This document shows, one piece after another, positions 7,166-14,518 of a stretch of 14,521 nucleotides of DNA. A program made the translations under genes and the position numbers. Positions within the stretch are counted from its first letter, which is position 1. Every line of letters starts with the position of its first letter. Origin of the DNA: Ghiorsea sp. (lineage in GTDB: Bacteria > Pseudomonadota > Zetaproteobacteria > Mariprofundales > Mariprofundaceae); the NCBI GenBank assembly GCA_027019685.1, contig JALUWH010000108.1, positions 1 through 14,521 on the forward strand. The letters run 5' to 3'. A model generated the notes under the pieces. That model searched no databases. It saw only the letters and a program-made list of their open reading frames with translations, and was not told where the DNA came from.

Positions 7166-7852
7166 ATGTTTATTTCTAGCGGCGACACCTTGTTAACAGC
7201 CTTATTTACCATTGGTTTCTTCCAATATTTCTGGCTGTCTGTAGTTTTTGTACGCAAAGGTTTTGCCCCATCCACCATTCGATTGGCCATGCTTCCCTTA
7301 TTGTCTATTTGGGTGCTTATGTGGCCTGCATACGACAACACTTACATGCCACTTTACACTTTGGCTCTATTTTTTATATCCATCACCTTTGCAAAAGTAA
7401 GTACCCGACCTTTTGCTCGCCATCTCAAACTTTGCTGGCATAGCTTACCACCAAAAACCCAACAGCCTGCCCCTTGGCTTATGCTTATCATCACGCTTGG
7501 CATTTGTGCCCAGCTTTTTGCTTTAGCTCCCGAGCTTGGTTTTGGACTGACATTAAGCTTTACGCTTGCTTGGCATGTCGCAAACATCATCGACAACTTA
7601 GGCAAAGGTTCCCGCCTTGGATTAATGAAAAACCCACAGCAAACACTGGCAGCACACCTTGTTTTTGTTTTAGCTACAAGTTTGATTTGTGCATGGGCAT
7701 TACAACTATATCATGGTATCCCTTGGCATCAGTTTTTGATTACCACTTTTATTGTTGGTTTGTTGGGTTCCATTACTCGTGCCTTGGTTGCCACAGGCTG
7801 GAATATGCCACTTACTTTCTTAAGTATGGGTTTTGCACTGTGGCTACTATAA
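7166..7852 (+). CDS. Multi-pass membrane protein of unknown function
   Basis: A 228-residue hydrophobic protein with roughly seven to eight membrane helices. I do not recognise the family. A conserved-looking polar loop lies between helices near residues 146-161 (DNLGKGSRLGLMKNPQ), and the last part runs VGLLGSITRALVATGWNMPLTFLSMGF. The layout, with a basic loop before the final three helices, is faintly like lipid cytidylyltransferase or dolichol-kinase type membrane enzymes, but the diagnostic motifs of those are not present, so this is only a hint. I use ATG 7166; an upstream TTG at 7160 is possible. There is no clear Shine-Dalgarno. It lies 24 nt before nadC and is probably in the same transcript. 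Confidence 0.65.
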   Translation: MFISSGDTLLTALFTIGFFQYFWLSVVFVRKGFAPSTIRLAMLPLLSIWVLMWPAYDNTYMPLYTLALFFISITFAKVSTRPFARHLKLCWHSLPPKTQQPAPWLMLIITLGICAQLFALAPELGFGLTLSFTLAWHVANIIDNLGKGSRLGLMKNPQQTLAAHLVFVLATSLICAWALQLYHGIPWHQFLITTFIVGLLGSITRALVATGWNMPLTFLSMGFALWLL

Positions 7853-7876
7853 CCCATCATACATAGGATAATAAAC

Positions 7877-8716
7877 ATGGACTCTCTTTTATTACAACGT
7901 TTTATCGATGATGCACTTGCCGAAGATATGGCGTTTACCGATTTAACTGCGCAAGCAACCATTGCTAAAGAACAACAAGGCAAAGCAACCATCATCGCCA
8001 AAGCTGATGGTGTATTATCAGGCTGTGATATTGCCCAGCAAGTATTTAACACCATGGATGCATCTATTTTACAAGCTTGGCAAAAAACAGACCAAGACAA
8101 AGTACAAGCTGGTGATGTCATTTGTCAGCTTGAAGGCAATATGCGTATGCTTTTATCAGCAGAGCGAACTGCTCTTAATTTTATGCAACATTTATCAGGC
8201 ATTGCCTCAGCCACTGCATTATTTGTTGATGCTTTAAAAGACACTAACTGCGATATTGTCGATACTCGAAAAACAACACCAGGGCTTCGCGTGCTTGAGA
8301 AAAAAGCCGTGGTTGATGGTGGCGGTAGTAATCATCGCATGGACTTAGCTTCAGGTATGCTGATTAAAGAAAACCACATTGAAGCAGCAGGCTCTATTAC
8401 CGATGCAGTTGCCGCCTGCCAAAAGCTTTCACCCAACACATGGATTGAAGTAGAGTGCGAAACCTTAGATGAAGTTGTAGAAGCGGTTCATGTTTGCCCT
8501 GATATTATTCTTTTGGATAACATGGATATTGCTACAGTAGAGAAGGCACGAAAACTTGTGCCGCCATCCATTATCTTAGAAGCATCGGGAAACATCACCC
8601 TAAGCAACGCACAAAACTATGCACAAACAGGCATCAACCGCATTGCTGTGGGTGCAATCACCCACTCTGCACCATCATTGGATTTATCCATGCGTGTTTC
8701 AAAACTCGTGTCATGA
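7877..8716 (+). CDS. nadC: Nicotinate-nucleotide pyrophosphorylase (carboxylating)
   Basis: Quinolinate phosphoribosyltransferase, 279 residues, the usual length. It converts quinolinate and PRPP to nicotinate mononucleotide in de novo NAD synthesis. Visible motifs are ERTALNFMQHLSGIAS (96-111), DTRKTTPG (129-136, binds quinolinate carboxylates), HRMDL (153-157), KENHI (164-168), EVE (191-193), LDN (213-215) and EASGNI (235-240), ending with GVGAITHS-like VGAITHSAPSLD. AGGA precedes the ATG. It is second in a plus-strand gene run; the nadC-birA junction is split by the DUF559 repeat element. Confidence 0.97.
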   Translation: MDSLLLQRFIDDALAEDMAFTDLTAQATIAKEQQGKATIIAKADGVLSGCDIAQQVFNTMDASILQAWQKTDQDKVQAGDVICQLEGNMRMLLSAERTALNFMQHLSGIASATALFVDALKDTNCDIVDTRKTTPGLRVLEKKAVVDGGGSNHRMDLASGMLIKENHIEAAGSITDAVAACQKLSPNTWIEVECETLDEVVEAVHVCPDIILLDNMDIATVEKARKLVPPSIILEASGNITLSNAQNYAQTGINRIAVGAITHSAPSLDLSMRVSKLVS

Positions 8717-8731
8717 AAAATGTGTTAAAAA

Positions 8732-9511
8732 ATGAATGATGAACGACACCCCGCCCCCCAGGGGATACTCTCTTGCTTCGCAATTCACCTGATCCGCTCC
8801 GCGTCCACCCCTCTAACCAGAGGGGAATCACAAGCACCTGCAACTCATCATTCCCCTTCAAGTCTGAAGGGGTGGCAGTCGAAGACTGGCGGGGTAGATG
8901 CTCACCACATCAACCAACACATTATCCCCAAAAAGTTTACCCCAAACTTACCTCGCAATGCCAGTCTAAAAAACAAAGCCAAAGCACTACGAAAAGCGGG
9001 CGTATTATCCGAAGTCTTGTTTTGGCAACAAGTTCACCGCAAGAAATTTTACAGCATAGATTTTGATAGGCAATGTATTATCGGCAACTATATTGTTGAT
9101 TTCTATGTGCCTTCTTTAAGCCTTATCATTGAAATTGACGGTCAAAGTCATGAGCATAAAGGTGTTTATGATGAGCAAAGGCAGTCTTTTCTTACATCAT
9201 TGGGCTTACATATTTATCGTATTCAAGATGCTGATGTGAAATCGGACTTATCCAATGTGACGCTTAGGTTTGAGGATTTTATTATACAATCTTATGCCGT
9301 TGAGCGACACCCCGTCCCCCAGGGGATACTCTCTTGCTTCGCAATTCACCTGATCCGCTCTGCGTCCACCCCTCTCACCAGAGGGGAATCACAAGCACCT
9401 GCTTCTAATAATTCCCCTTCAAGTCTGAAGGGGTGGCAGTCGAAGACTGGCGGGGTAGATGCCAAAAAGAACAAAACCGCCGCAGGAAGAACACATCACC
9501 ATGAACTTTAA
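8732..9511 (+). CDS. DUF559 endonuclease-like protein, reading frame extended through both flanking repeats
   Basis: A 259-codon frame whose core (about 73-188) is a DUF559 domain, a Vsr-like PD-(D/E)xK nuclease fold. The core begins PRNASLKNKAKALRKAG and has VLSEVLFWQQ (E94), IVDFYV (D123), IEIDGQSH (E134, D136, H140) and a final YRIQDADV. These are the acidic residues expected of the fold. The flanks are unusual: residues 5-57 and 192-244 are translations of two copies of a 158-bp DNA repeat, so the protein begins and ends with nearly the same 53-residue sequence. No Met occurs between the repeat and the domain, so initiation must use ATG 8732, in front of the first repeat, or a non-standard codon. 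No ribosome binding site is visible. The frame ends inside the birA leader, past the birA ATG. The domain call is strong; whether the full ORF is made, and its DNA target, are unknown. Confidence 0.72.
   Translation: MNDERHPAPQGILSCFAIHLIRSASTPLTRGESQAPATHHSPSSLKGWQSKTGGVDAHHINQHIIPKKFTPNLPRNASLKNKAKALRKAGVLSEVLFWQQVHRKKFYSIDFDRQCIIGNYIVDFYVPSLSLIIEIDGQSHEHKGVYDEQRQSFLTSLGLHIYRIQDADVKSDLSNVTLRFEDFIIQSYAVERHPVPQGILSCFAIHLIRSASTPLTRGESQAPASNNSPSSLKGWQSKTGGVDAKKNKTAAGRTHHHEL
8744..8901 (+). repeat. Left copy of 158-bp structured direct repeat
   Basis: Matches 9305-9462 at a constant offset of 561 with 7 mismatches and no gaps (151/158). It is packed with small inverted repeats: TTGC-ttc-GCAA (8773-8783), CCCCTCT/AGAGGGG (8808-8825), CCCCTTCA/TGAAGGGG (8853-8872) and CAGTC-gaa-GACTG (8876-8888). 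Longer-range pairing is also possible: CCACCCCT (8805) with AGGGGTGG (8868), AGGGGAAT (8821) with ATTCCCCT (8850), and end sequences ACCCCGCC (8748-8755) with GGCGGGGT (8888-8895). Confidence 0.95.
9305..9462 (+). repeat. Right copy of 158-bp structured direct repeat
   Basis: Second copy in the same orientation, with the hairpins conserved: its differences from the left copy are in loops or between stems (four lie in the spacer between the two large hairpins), except one that breaks the end pairing (ACCCCGTC). The end lies 38 nt before the birA start codon. Confidence 0.95.
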
Positions 9512-10238
9512 TATCCAACACTTTGAATCCCTAGATTCCACCAACAAAGAGGTATTACGCCAAGCAGCGCAAGGTGCAAAAGAAGGTTTAACCATTGTCG
9601 CAGAGCAACAAACAGACGGCAAGGGGCGGTTAGGCAGAACTTGGGAGACGGTTGACCATGCACTGGCTATGAGCGTGTTATTACGCCCACAAATTGATGC
9701 GGCAACAGTATCACAACTATCCTTGGTATCAGCTGTGGCAGCCCATGAGGCTTTAGCCTTGTTTGTACCCCAAACACGCATCAAATGGCCCAATGACCTG
9801 CTTATTGATGGTAAAAAAGTATGCGGTATTTTAACGGAAATACAGCAAGGGCAATATGGGCTTGCTGTGGTTGTCGGCTTGGGTATTAATGTATCCGAGC
9901 CTAAGTCTGGCTGGGCAAAAGATATGCGTACACCACCCACCAGTCTTAATACATACAGCCCTCACAACATCCATAAAGATGATGTGTTGCAAGCTATACT
10001 CGAATCACTCAACACTTGGTACAACACCTTTATCCAACATGGGTTTACACCCATCCTTAAAGCTTGGGAAAAGGCGCATATCGCCAATGGGCAAATGGTG
10101 TCCGTACACAATGGTAAGACCTATATCCAAGGTATTGCACTGGGCTTGGCAAAAGACGGGGCACTTCGCTTGTTGGTCAATGGTGAAGAACAGCGTATCA
10201 TTGCTGGCGATGTATCAATTATGGAATCAACAACATGA
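9501..10238 (+). CDS. birA: Biotin--[acetyl-CoA carboxylase] ligase, class I (no DNA-binding domain)
   Basis: Biotin protein ligase, 245 residues from ATG 9501. It makes biotinyl-AMP and attaches biotin to the carrier lysine of acetyl-CoA carboxylase. Motifs: SLDSTN (10-15), GKGRLGRTW (40-48, the biotinyl-AMP loop), KWPNDL (95-100), GKKVCGILTE (104-113, with catalytic-site K106) and GLGIN (126-130). The C-terminal small domain ends in an SH3-like region, LLVNGEEQRIIAGDVSIM. There is no N-terminal helix-turn-helix, so unlike E. coli BirA it should not repress biotin genes directly. An upstream in-frame ATG at 9459 lies inside the repeat and would add 14 residues; I prefer 9501 because SLDSTN begins near residue 10 as expected and AGGAAG lies upstream, though at a long 12-nt spacing. 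The last 4 nt overlap coaX. Confidence 0.94.
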   Translation: MNFNIQHFESLDSTNKEVLRQAAQGAKEGLTIVAEQQTDGKGRLGRTWETVDHALAMSVLLRPQIDAATVSQLSLVSAVAAHEALALFVPQTRIKWPNDLLIDGKKVCGILTEIQQGQYGLAVVVGLGINVSEPKSGWAKDMRTPPTSLNTYSPHNIHKDDVLQAILESLNTWYNTFIQHGFTPILKAWEKAHIANGQMVSVHNGKTYIQGIALGLAKDGALRLLVNGEEQRIIAGDVSIMESTT

Positions 10239-11035
10239 ATCAAAATAACGAGAATCAACAACGCTTCCTTTGTATTGATGTGGGCAATACGCAAATGGTA
10301 TTTGGTTTGTATCATGGTGAAGATTTGAAAGCACACTGGCGTTTATCCAGTAATCAGCAACTCACATCCGATGAGTTAAGCTGGCAATTATTTGGCATGT
10401 TTTCCCAATTTGGGCATGACCCTAAAGACTTAAATGGCATTATGGTGGCATCAGTTGTGCCGCATTTGGATGAAGTTTTACGTGAAGCATGTTTACAAAC
10501 TTGCGCCCAGAAAGCGGTGTTTGTTGGTGAGCCTGATGTGAAAACAGGCATGGCGATTGACTATAAAAACCCCAAAGAGGTTGGCGCAGATCGCATTGTG
10601 AATGCAATCGCTGCTCGTGAAATCTATGGTTCTCCCGCTATTGTTTTAGACTGTGGCACTGCCACCACATTCGATGTCATTTCAGCCGCTGGGCATTATG
10701 TAGGCGGCTTGATTATTCCGGGCATTGAAGTTTCCCTTGAAGCCTTATCGCAACGCGCTGCCAAGTTACCTGAAGTTGCTATCACACCTATTGATACACT
10801 AATCGGGCGTGATACCATCAGCAGTATGCAAGCAGGTGTATATTGGTCAGCCGTGGATGGGTTAAATGGTATTATCAACCGTTTACTCGCTGAAAAAGGT
10901 TATGAAGAAGCTGCAATTATTGCCACGGGTGGTTTAGCCGCTCGCTTGCAACATGATATGCCCAAAGTGAAAGCATTAGAACCCCACCTCACCCTCAAAG
11001 GCATTCTTATGCTCGCCAAAAAACACTTCACATGA
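10235..11035 (+). CDS. coaX: Type III pantothenate kinase
   Basis: CoaX, 266 residues, phosphorylates pantothenate in the first step of coenzyme A synthesis. It belongs to the ASKHA fold: DVGNT (15-19) is the first phosphate loop, GADR (117-120) contains the catalytic-site aspartate, DCGTATT (139-145) is the second phosphate loop and GGLIIPG (157-163) follows. The ATG overlaps the birA stop in an ATGA, so they are translationally coupled. The birA-coaX pairing is common in Proteobacteria. Confidence 0.96.
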   Translation: MNQNNENQQRFLCIDVGNTQMVFGLYHGEDLKAHWRLSSNQQLTSDELSWQLFGMFSQFGHDPKDLNGIMVASVVPHLDEVLREACLQTCAQKAVFVGEPDVKTGMAIDYKNPKEVGADRIVNAIAAREIYGSPAIVLDCGTATTFDVISAAGHYVGGLIIPGIEVSLEALSQRAAKLPEVAITPIDTLIGRDTISSMQAGVYWSAVDGLNGIINRLLAEKGYEEAAIIATGGLAARLQHDMPKVKALEPHLTLKGILMLAKKHFT

Positions 11036-11658
11036 AAAACATTCTTGGTTTCATCATTGTTGCAGCCTTGGCTTGGCTGGCTTGGAGTGTGTGGTTTCCA
11101 CCTGCCACCATCAGCGAACAAGCTGATGTAAAAGCTTGGTTGCCCGAGCGCCCTGATTTGGGTGTAAAAGAAGCCGAAAAATGGCGTGTATTTACACGTA
11201 GGATGGTATGGAAACAAGGTGTAGATGATTTTGAAAAACGTTTGAAAGAAAAAGGTATGAAAGCCTTGGTCTTGGAGCGTAAAGAGGAAGTTAAACTGCA
11301 TGTATTTGACGACCCGCGCACCTTTAATACTTTTGCCGAAGCTGCTAAAGCTAAAAAAGGATGGACGATTGGTTCTGTGGATATTCTTAAACGCGATGAT
11401 GGTAAGTTTTACCTTGGATTGGGGCGTTTTTATCTTGCGGCTTATGCGGAAAAGCGAGAAAAAGCACTCAACAAAACAGGCAAGGCATACAATTATGCAC
11501 AGCATCGCAAAGTGATTCCGACTTACCGTTTTATTTTCCCCCCCTTGCCTGAAAAAGAAGCTGAAATTTTATGGAAAAGCATACAAGATATGGGGGCTGT
11601 TGACCCTGTTATGATGACCGAAAATGAATTTAACGCTATGTTTGTTGGTAATTTATAA
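11032..11658 (+). CDS. Membrane-anchored SPOR-like protein, function unknown
   Basis: A 208-residue protein with an uncleaved N-terminal membrane segment (4-22, rich in A, L and W) and a long soluble part outside the membrane. Residues about 74-141 have the rhythm of a SPOR domain (GMKALVLER..., then FNTFAEAAKAKKGW, then DGKFYLGLGRFYLAAYAEK), which in other proteins binds denuded peptidoglycan glycan strands, but the match is by eye and imperfect. The rest (150-208) is unrecognised. It overlaps coaX by 4 nt and precedes ampD by 5 nt; a cell-wall role would suit the ampD neighbour. SPOR-domain proteins after coaX are seen elsewhere in Proteobacteria. Confidence 0.75.
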   Translation: MKNILGFIIVAALAWLAWSVWFPPATISEQADVKAWLPERPDLGVKEAEKWRVFTRRMVWKQGVDDFEKRLKEKGMKALVLERKEEVKLHVFDDPRTFNTFAEAAKAKKGWTIGSVDILKRDDGKFYLGLGRFYLAAYAEKREKALNKTGKAYNYAQHRKVIPTYRFIFPPLPEKEAEILWKSIQDMGAVDPVMMTENEFNAMFVGNL

Positions 11659-11663
11659 AGCTT

Positions 11664-12212
11664 ATGCAGCCCATTAGGTTTGTAGCCTCACCACATTTCA
11701 ATGACAGACCTGAACATATGCCAATTGATTTGATTGTATTGCATGCCATCTCTTTGCCCGATGGTGAATTTGAAGCGCAACATATTTCAGACTTTTTTTT
11801 AGGGAAACTGGATACAAATGCTCATCCTAGCTTTCAAAACTTAGCGGACGTTCGTGTGTCGGCGCACTTTGTGGTCGACAGGCAAGGTAACATTACCCAG
11901 TTTGTACCCATCAAGCAACGTGCTTGGCACGCAGGTGAATCAGAATGGCAAGACAAGAGTAACTGCAATGACTTCAGCATAGGAATTGAAATCATTGGTG
12001 ATGAACGTCAACCCTTTACTCGAAAACAATACACCGAAACCGCGCGCCTATGCCGCACATTGATGCAGACGCACCGTATCGACAAGACACGTATTGTAGG
12101 ACATCAAGATATTGCCCCCACCCGAAAATGGGATCCCGGCAAACAGTGGGATTGGGGGCATTTTAATCGCTCTCTAGCACATATTCGTCATTTATATCCA
12201 AGTATAACGTAA
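11664..12212 (+). CDS. ampD: 1,6-anhydro-N-acetylmuramyl-L-alanine amidase
   Basis: AmpD, 182 residues, cytoplasmic zinc amidase that removes the peptide from anhydro-muropeptides in cell-wall recycling. Zinc and catalytic residues line up with the Citrobacter AmpD: H27 in IVLHAISLP, E109 in GIEIIGDE, H147 in GHQDIAPTRKWDPG with K155 and D157. Other family features are HPSFQNL, SAHFVVDRQG and RAWHAGES. There is no signal peptide, as expected. It is the last gene of the plus-strand run and ends 35 nt from the convergent rhlE stop; I see no convincing terminator between them. Confidence 0.95.
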   Translation: MQPIRFVASPHFNDRPEHMPIDLIVLHAISLPDGEFEAQHISDFFLGKLDTNAHPSFQNLADVRVSAHFVVDRQGNITQFVPIKQRAWHAGESEWQDKSNCNDFSIGIEIIGDERQPFTRKQYTETARLCRTLMQTHRIDKTRIVGHQDIAPTRKWDPGKQWDWGHFNRSLAHIRHLYPSIT

Positions 12213-12247
12213 ACTCTGTTACGCTAAAACACCTGCATAAGTACTGT

Positions 12248-13525
12248 TTATGATGCGCTTGCAGGCTGCTTGCGACGCTGCCCTTGTGTTCTACGATGAT
12301 TACTCTGTGACCTACGGTTACTATTTTGAGGTCTACGATTTTGCCCAGCATTCCGTCCGCCGCGTTGCGGTTTTTCTTTAGGTAAATCAGACAATTTTTC
12401 AGTCGCTTCAAAACCTTCAATCGTCACTTTTGGAATCTCTTTTTTAATCAAGCGTTCAATGCCGCGCAAAAGTTTCTCTTCATCAATGCTCACCAATGAC
12501 ATCGCTTCACCTGTATTGCCAGCCCTGCCTGTGCGTCCAATACGATGCACATAATCTTCTGCCACATTGGGTAATTCATAGTTCACCACATGAGGCAATT
12601 GATCAATATCCAAGCCACGCGCTGCAATGTCCGTGGCTACCAGCACACGAATCGTACCATCTTTAAAACCTGCAAGTGCCTTGGTGCGTGCTGTCTGGCT
12701 TTTATTGCCATGAATAGCTGCTGCATTGATACCATCAGTTTCCAATTGTTTGGTTAAGCGATTTGCGCCATGTTTGGTTTTGGTAAACACCAAGACTTGC
12801 TGCCAATTACCCTCAGAAATCAACTTGGATAAAACAGCACGTTTTTGTGATTTATTCACAGGATAAACCACTTGCGTGACTTGGTGCGACGTTTCATTGC
12901 GTGCCACTTCAATATATGTTGGATTATACAAGAAACCGCTTGCTAGCTTCTTGATTTCATTGGAAAAAGTCGCCGAGAAAAGCAGGTTTTGACGCTTCTT
13001 TGGCAATAATTTAAGAACTTTACGAATATCATGGATAAAACCCATATCCAACATTCTATCTGCCTCATCCAATACAAAAAATTCAATCTTAGATAAGTCT
13101 GCTTTACCTTGGTTCACCAAATCCAATAAACGACCTGGTGTTGCCACAAGAATATCCACGCCACGTCTTAATTTAGCAATTTGCGGGTTAATGCCCACGC
13201 CACCAAACACCACAGTAGAACGAATCGGCAAATGTTTACCGTAGGTTTCAACGCTTTCACCAATTTGAGCTGCCAATTCACGTGTAGGTGTTAAGACCAA
13301 AGCACGAATATGTTTTGTTTTGCCTGCTTTGGGTTGCAATAAATGCAGCATAGGCAAGGTAAAACCTGCTGTTTTACCTGTACCTGTTTGTGCGCCAGCT
13401 AGTACATCATCACCATTTAAAACAGCAGGAATAGCATTCGCTTGCACAGGTGTTGGAGTGGTGTATCCTGAATCAGATACAGCTTGAAGAAGCTCTTTAG
13501 AGAGCCCAAGTTCTTGAAATGTCAT
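12248..13525 (-). CDS. rhlE: ATP-dependent DEAD-box RNA helicase RhlE
   Basis: A 425-residue DEAD-box helicase. Motifs run in order: Q motif around TTPTPVQANAIP (22-33), AQTGTGKT (45-52), PTRELA (80-85), TPGR (129-132), DEAD (153-156), SAT (184-186), ARGLDI (302-307) and HRIGRTGR (327-334). The start MTFQELGLSKELLQAV is characteristic of RhlE. The tail from about 383 is basic and rich in R, N, Q and G, the usual disordered RNA-binding end of this subfamily. It unwinds short RNA duplexes in ribosome assembly or RNA decay. No Shine-Dalgarno is evident; instead a long dyad ends 11 nt upstream of the ATG. Confidence 0.96.
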   Translation of the reverse strand: MTFQELGLSKELLQAVSDSGYTTPTPVQANAIPAVLNGDDVLAGAQTGTGKTAGFTLPMLHLLQPKAGKTKHIRALVLTPTRELAAQIGESVETYGKHLPIRSTVVFGGVGINPQIAKLRRGVDILVATPGRLLDLVNQGKADLSKIEFFVLDEADRMLDMGFIHDIRKVLKLLPKKRQNLLFSATFSNEIKKLASGFLYNPTYIEVARNETSHQVTQVVYPVNKSQKRAVLSKLISEGNWQQVLVFTKTKHGANRLTKQLETDGINAAAIHGNKSQTARTKALAGFKDGTIRVLVATDIAARGLDIDQLPHVVNYELPNVAEDYVHRIGRTGRAGNTGEAMSLVSIDEEKLLRGIERLIKKEIPKVTIEGFEATEKLSDLPKEKPQRGGRNAGQNRRPQNSNRRSQSNHRRTQGQRRKQPASAS

Positions 13526-13536
13526 GTTATATTGTG

Positions 13537-13577
13537 ATTGTAAACGGGCTACAAGTCACTGACTAGCGGTTTACAAT
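13537..13577 (-). promoter_or_regulatory. Nested palindrome in the rhlE leader
   Basis: ATTGTAAAC (13537-13545) and GTTTACAAT (13569-13577) are a perfect 9-bp inverted repeat. A second, smaller perfect one, AGTCA-C-TGACT (13554-13564), sits inside it. In rhlE mRNA this would give a stem-loop ending 11 nt before the start codon, near where a ribosome would load; as DNA it could be an operator. The rest of the 207-nt gap to the TauE gene (13526-13732) holds nothing else I can name, though rhlE's promoter must lie there. Confidence 0.6.
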
Positions 13578-13732
13578 ATGTTCCGTTTTATTTTCCAAAA
13601 GACGTTAAGTTTCAGTGATAACCCAACAGTACAAAAGCAGACTTTTATGTAAGCCCTACTTTTTAAGGATGCTGTACTATGAAGACTTAACCCACAAAGC
13701 ACAACCAAAGAAACATGAGACATATTTAATGT

Positions 13733-14518
13733 TTAGAAAACAATATCCAACATCTTGAAAGCAAGCACTAATAAAACCACTGCAAACACTTTTCCCAAAA
13801 CTTTCACAGGTAAACTGTGGGAAAGCTTCACACCCAAAGGTACAGTGAGAACGCTGATACTCGCAATCAATAACACAGCTGGCATATACACATAACCCAA
13901 TGCATATTCAGGCAAACCTTGCTCACCACTACCACTTATTGCATAACCAATGCCGCCCGCCAAAGCTATGGGCACACCAAGCGCTGCAGACGTAGCAATA
14001 GCATGTTGCATCTTCACATTGCACCATGTTAAGAAAGGTACACTCATCGTACCCCCACCAATCGCAACCAAGGCTGAAATGCTCCCAATGCCAAATCCTG
14101 TTAAAGCAAGCCCAAGGCTGCTTGGTAATGTTCGACTCGGTTTGGGTTTGATATTCAGAAACATCTGTGCAGCCACATAAGTCATAAACACACTAAAAAA
14201 TACTGCCAGAAACGTTCGCGGCATATAAGAAGCAGCAAAAGATAAGCTAAACGTACCTAACAACAAACCCGTAGTCATACTTTTCCAAACATCCCAACGC
14301 ACAACACCACGTTGATGATGGTGATAAGCAGAAGAAATCGCTGTAAATACAATAGCTGCCATTGAAGTGCCTAAAGCCAAGTGTACAACTTGCGAGCTAT
14401 CGAAACCTTGGTAAGAAAAAATTATTATCAACACGGGCACCATAATCCCGCCACCACCAATACCCAATAATCCCGCAAGAAATCCAACAACCAATCCCAG
14501 TCCGAGGTAGGGAAGCAT
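13733..14518 (-). CDS. Sulfite exporter TauE/SafE family permease (possibly 5' truncated)
   Basis: A 261-residue inner-membrane protein of the TauE/SafE (DUF81) family, about eight membrane helices in two homologous halves. Each half opens with the family's glycine signature: GFLAGLLGIGGGGIMVPVL (12-30) and GFGIGSISALVAIGGGTMS (141-159). The family includes exporters of sulfite, sulfonates or other organic anions, and the substrate is not readable from sequence. The frame is open to the window edge three bases beyond the ATG at 14518; the family commonly begins close to this point, so this ATG is probably the start, but upstream codons cannot be excluded. Gene ends 207 nt from the rhlE start on the same strand, without an obvious terminator. 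Confidence 0.9.
   Translation of the reverse strand: MLPYLGLGLVVGFLAGLLGIGGGGIMVPVLIIIFSYQGFDSSQVVHLALGTSMAAIVFTAISSAYHHHQRGVVRWDVWKSMTTGLLLGTFSLSFAASYMPRTFLAVFFSVFMTYVAAQMFLNIKPKPSRTLPSSLGLALTGFGIGSISALVAIGGGTMSVPFLTWCNVKMQHAIATSAALGVPIALAGGIGYAISGSGEQGLPEYALGYVYMPAVLLIASISVLTVPLGVKLSHSLPVKVLGKVFAVVLLVLAFKMLDIVF

Larger units (their letters stand above)
8744..9462 (+). mobile_element. Putative composite element: DUF559 gene bracketed by direct repeats
   Basis: Two near-identical 158-bp repeats enclose a 403-bp segment coding for the DUF559 domain, and the whole sits between nadC and birA in an otherwise tightly packed gene run. DUF559 genes are known to be scattered in bacterial genomes beside GC-rich dispersed repeats, which suggests the nuclease moves or maintains them. 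I see no transposase, clear target-site duplication, or integrase site, so mobility is inferred. Confidence 0.55.

Noticed and set aside
8773..9066. 97-aa open frame over the left repeat and nuclease core
   Set aside because: It is out of frame with the DUF559 motifs and is made of repeat sequence; no domain seen.
8744..9462. CRISPR-like array or insertion sequence
   Set aside because: Only two 158-bp repeats with a protein-coding segment between them; no short regular spacers, no Cas gene, no transposase motif. Described instead as a DUF559 repeat element.
10900..11505. 201-aa minus-strand frame over coaX and the SPOR-like gene
   Set aside because: Antisense to two well-supported genes with 4-nt overlap; no domain, start signal or neighbour supports it.
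12205..12224. Small hairpin CGTAA-ACTCTG-TTACG between ampD and rhlE as a shared terminator
   Set aside because: Five-pair AT-rich stem without a U-tract on either side; too weak to call an intrinsic terminator.
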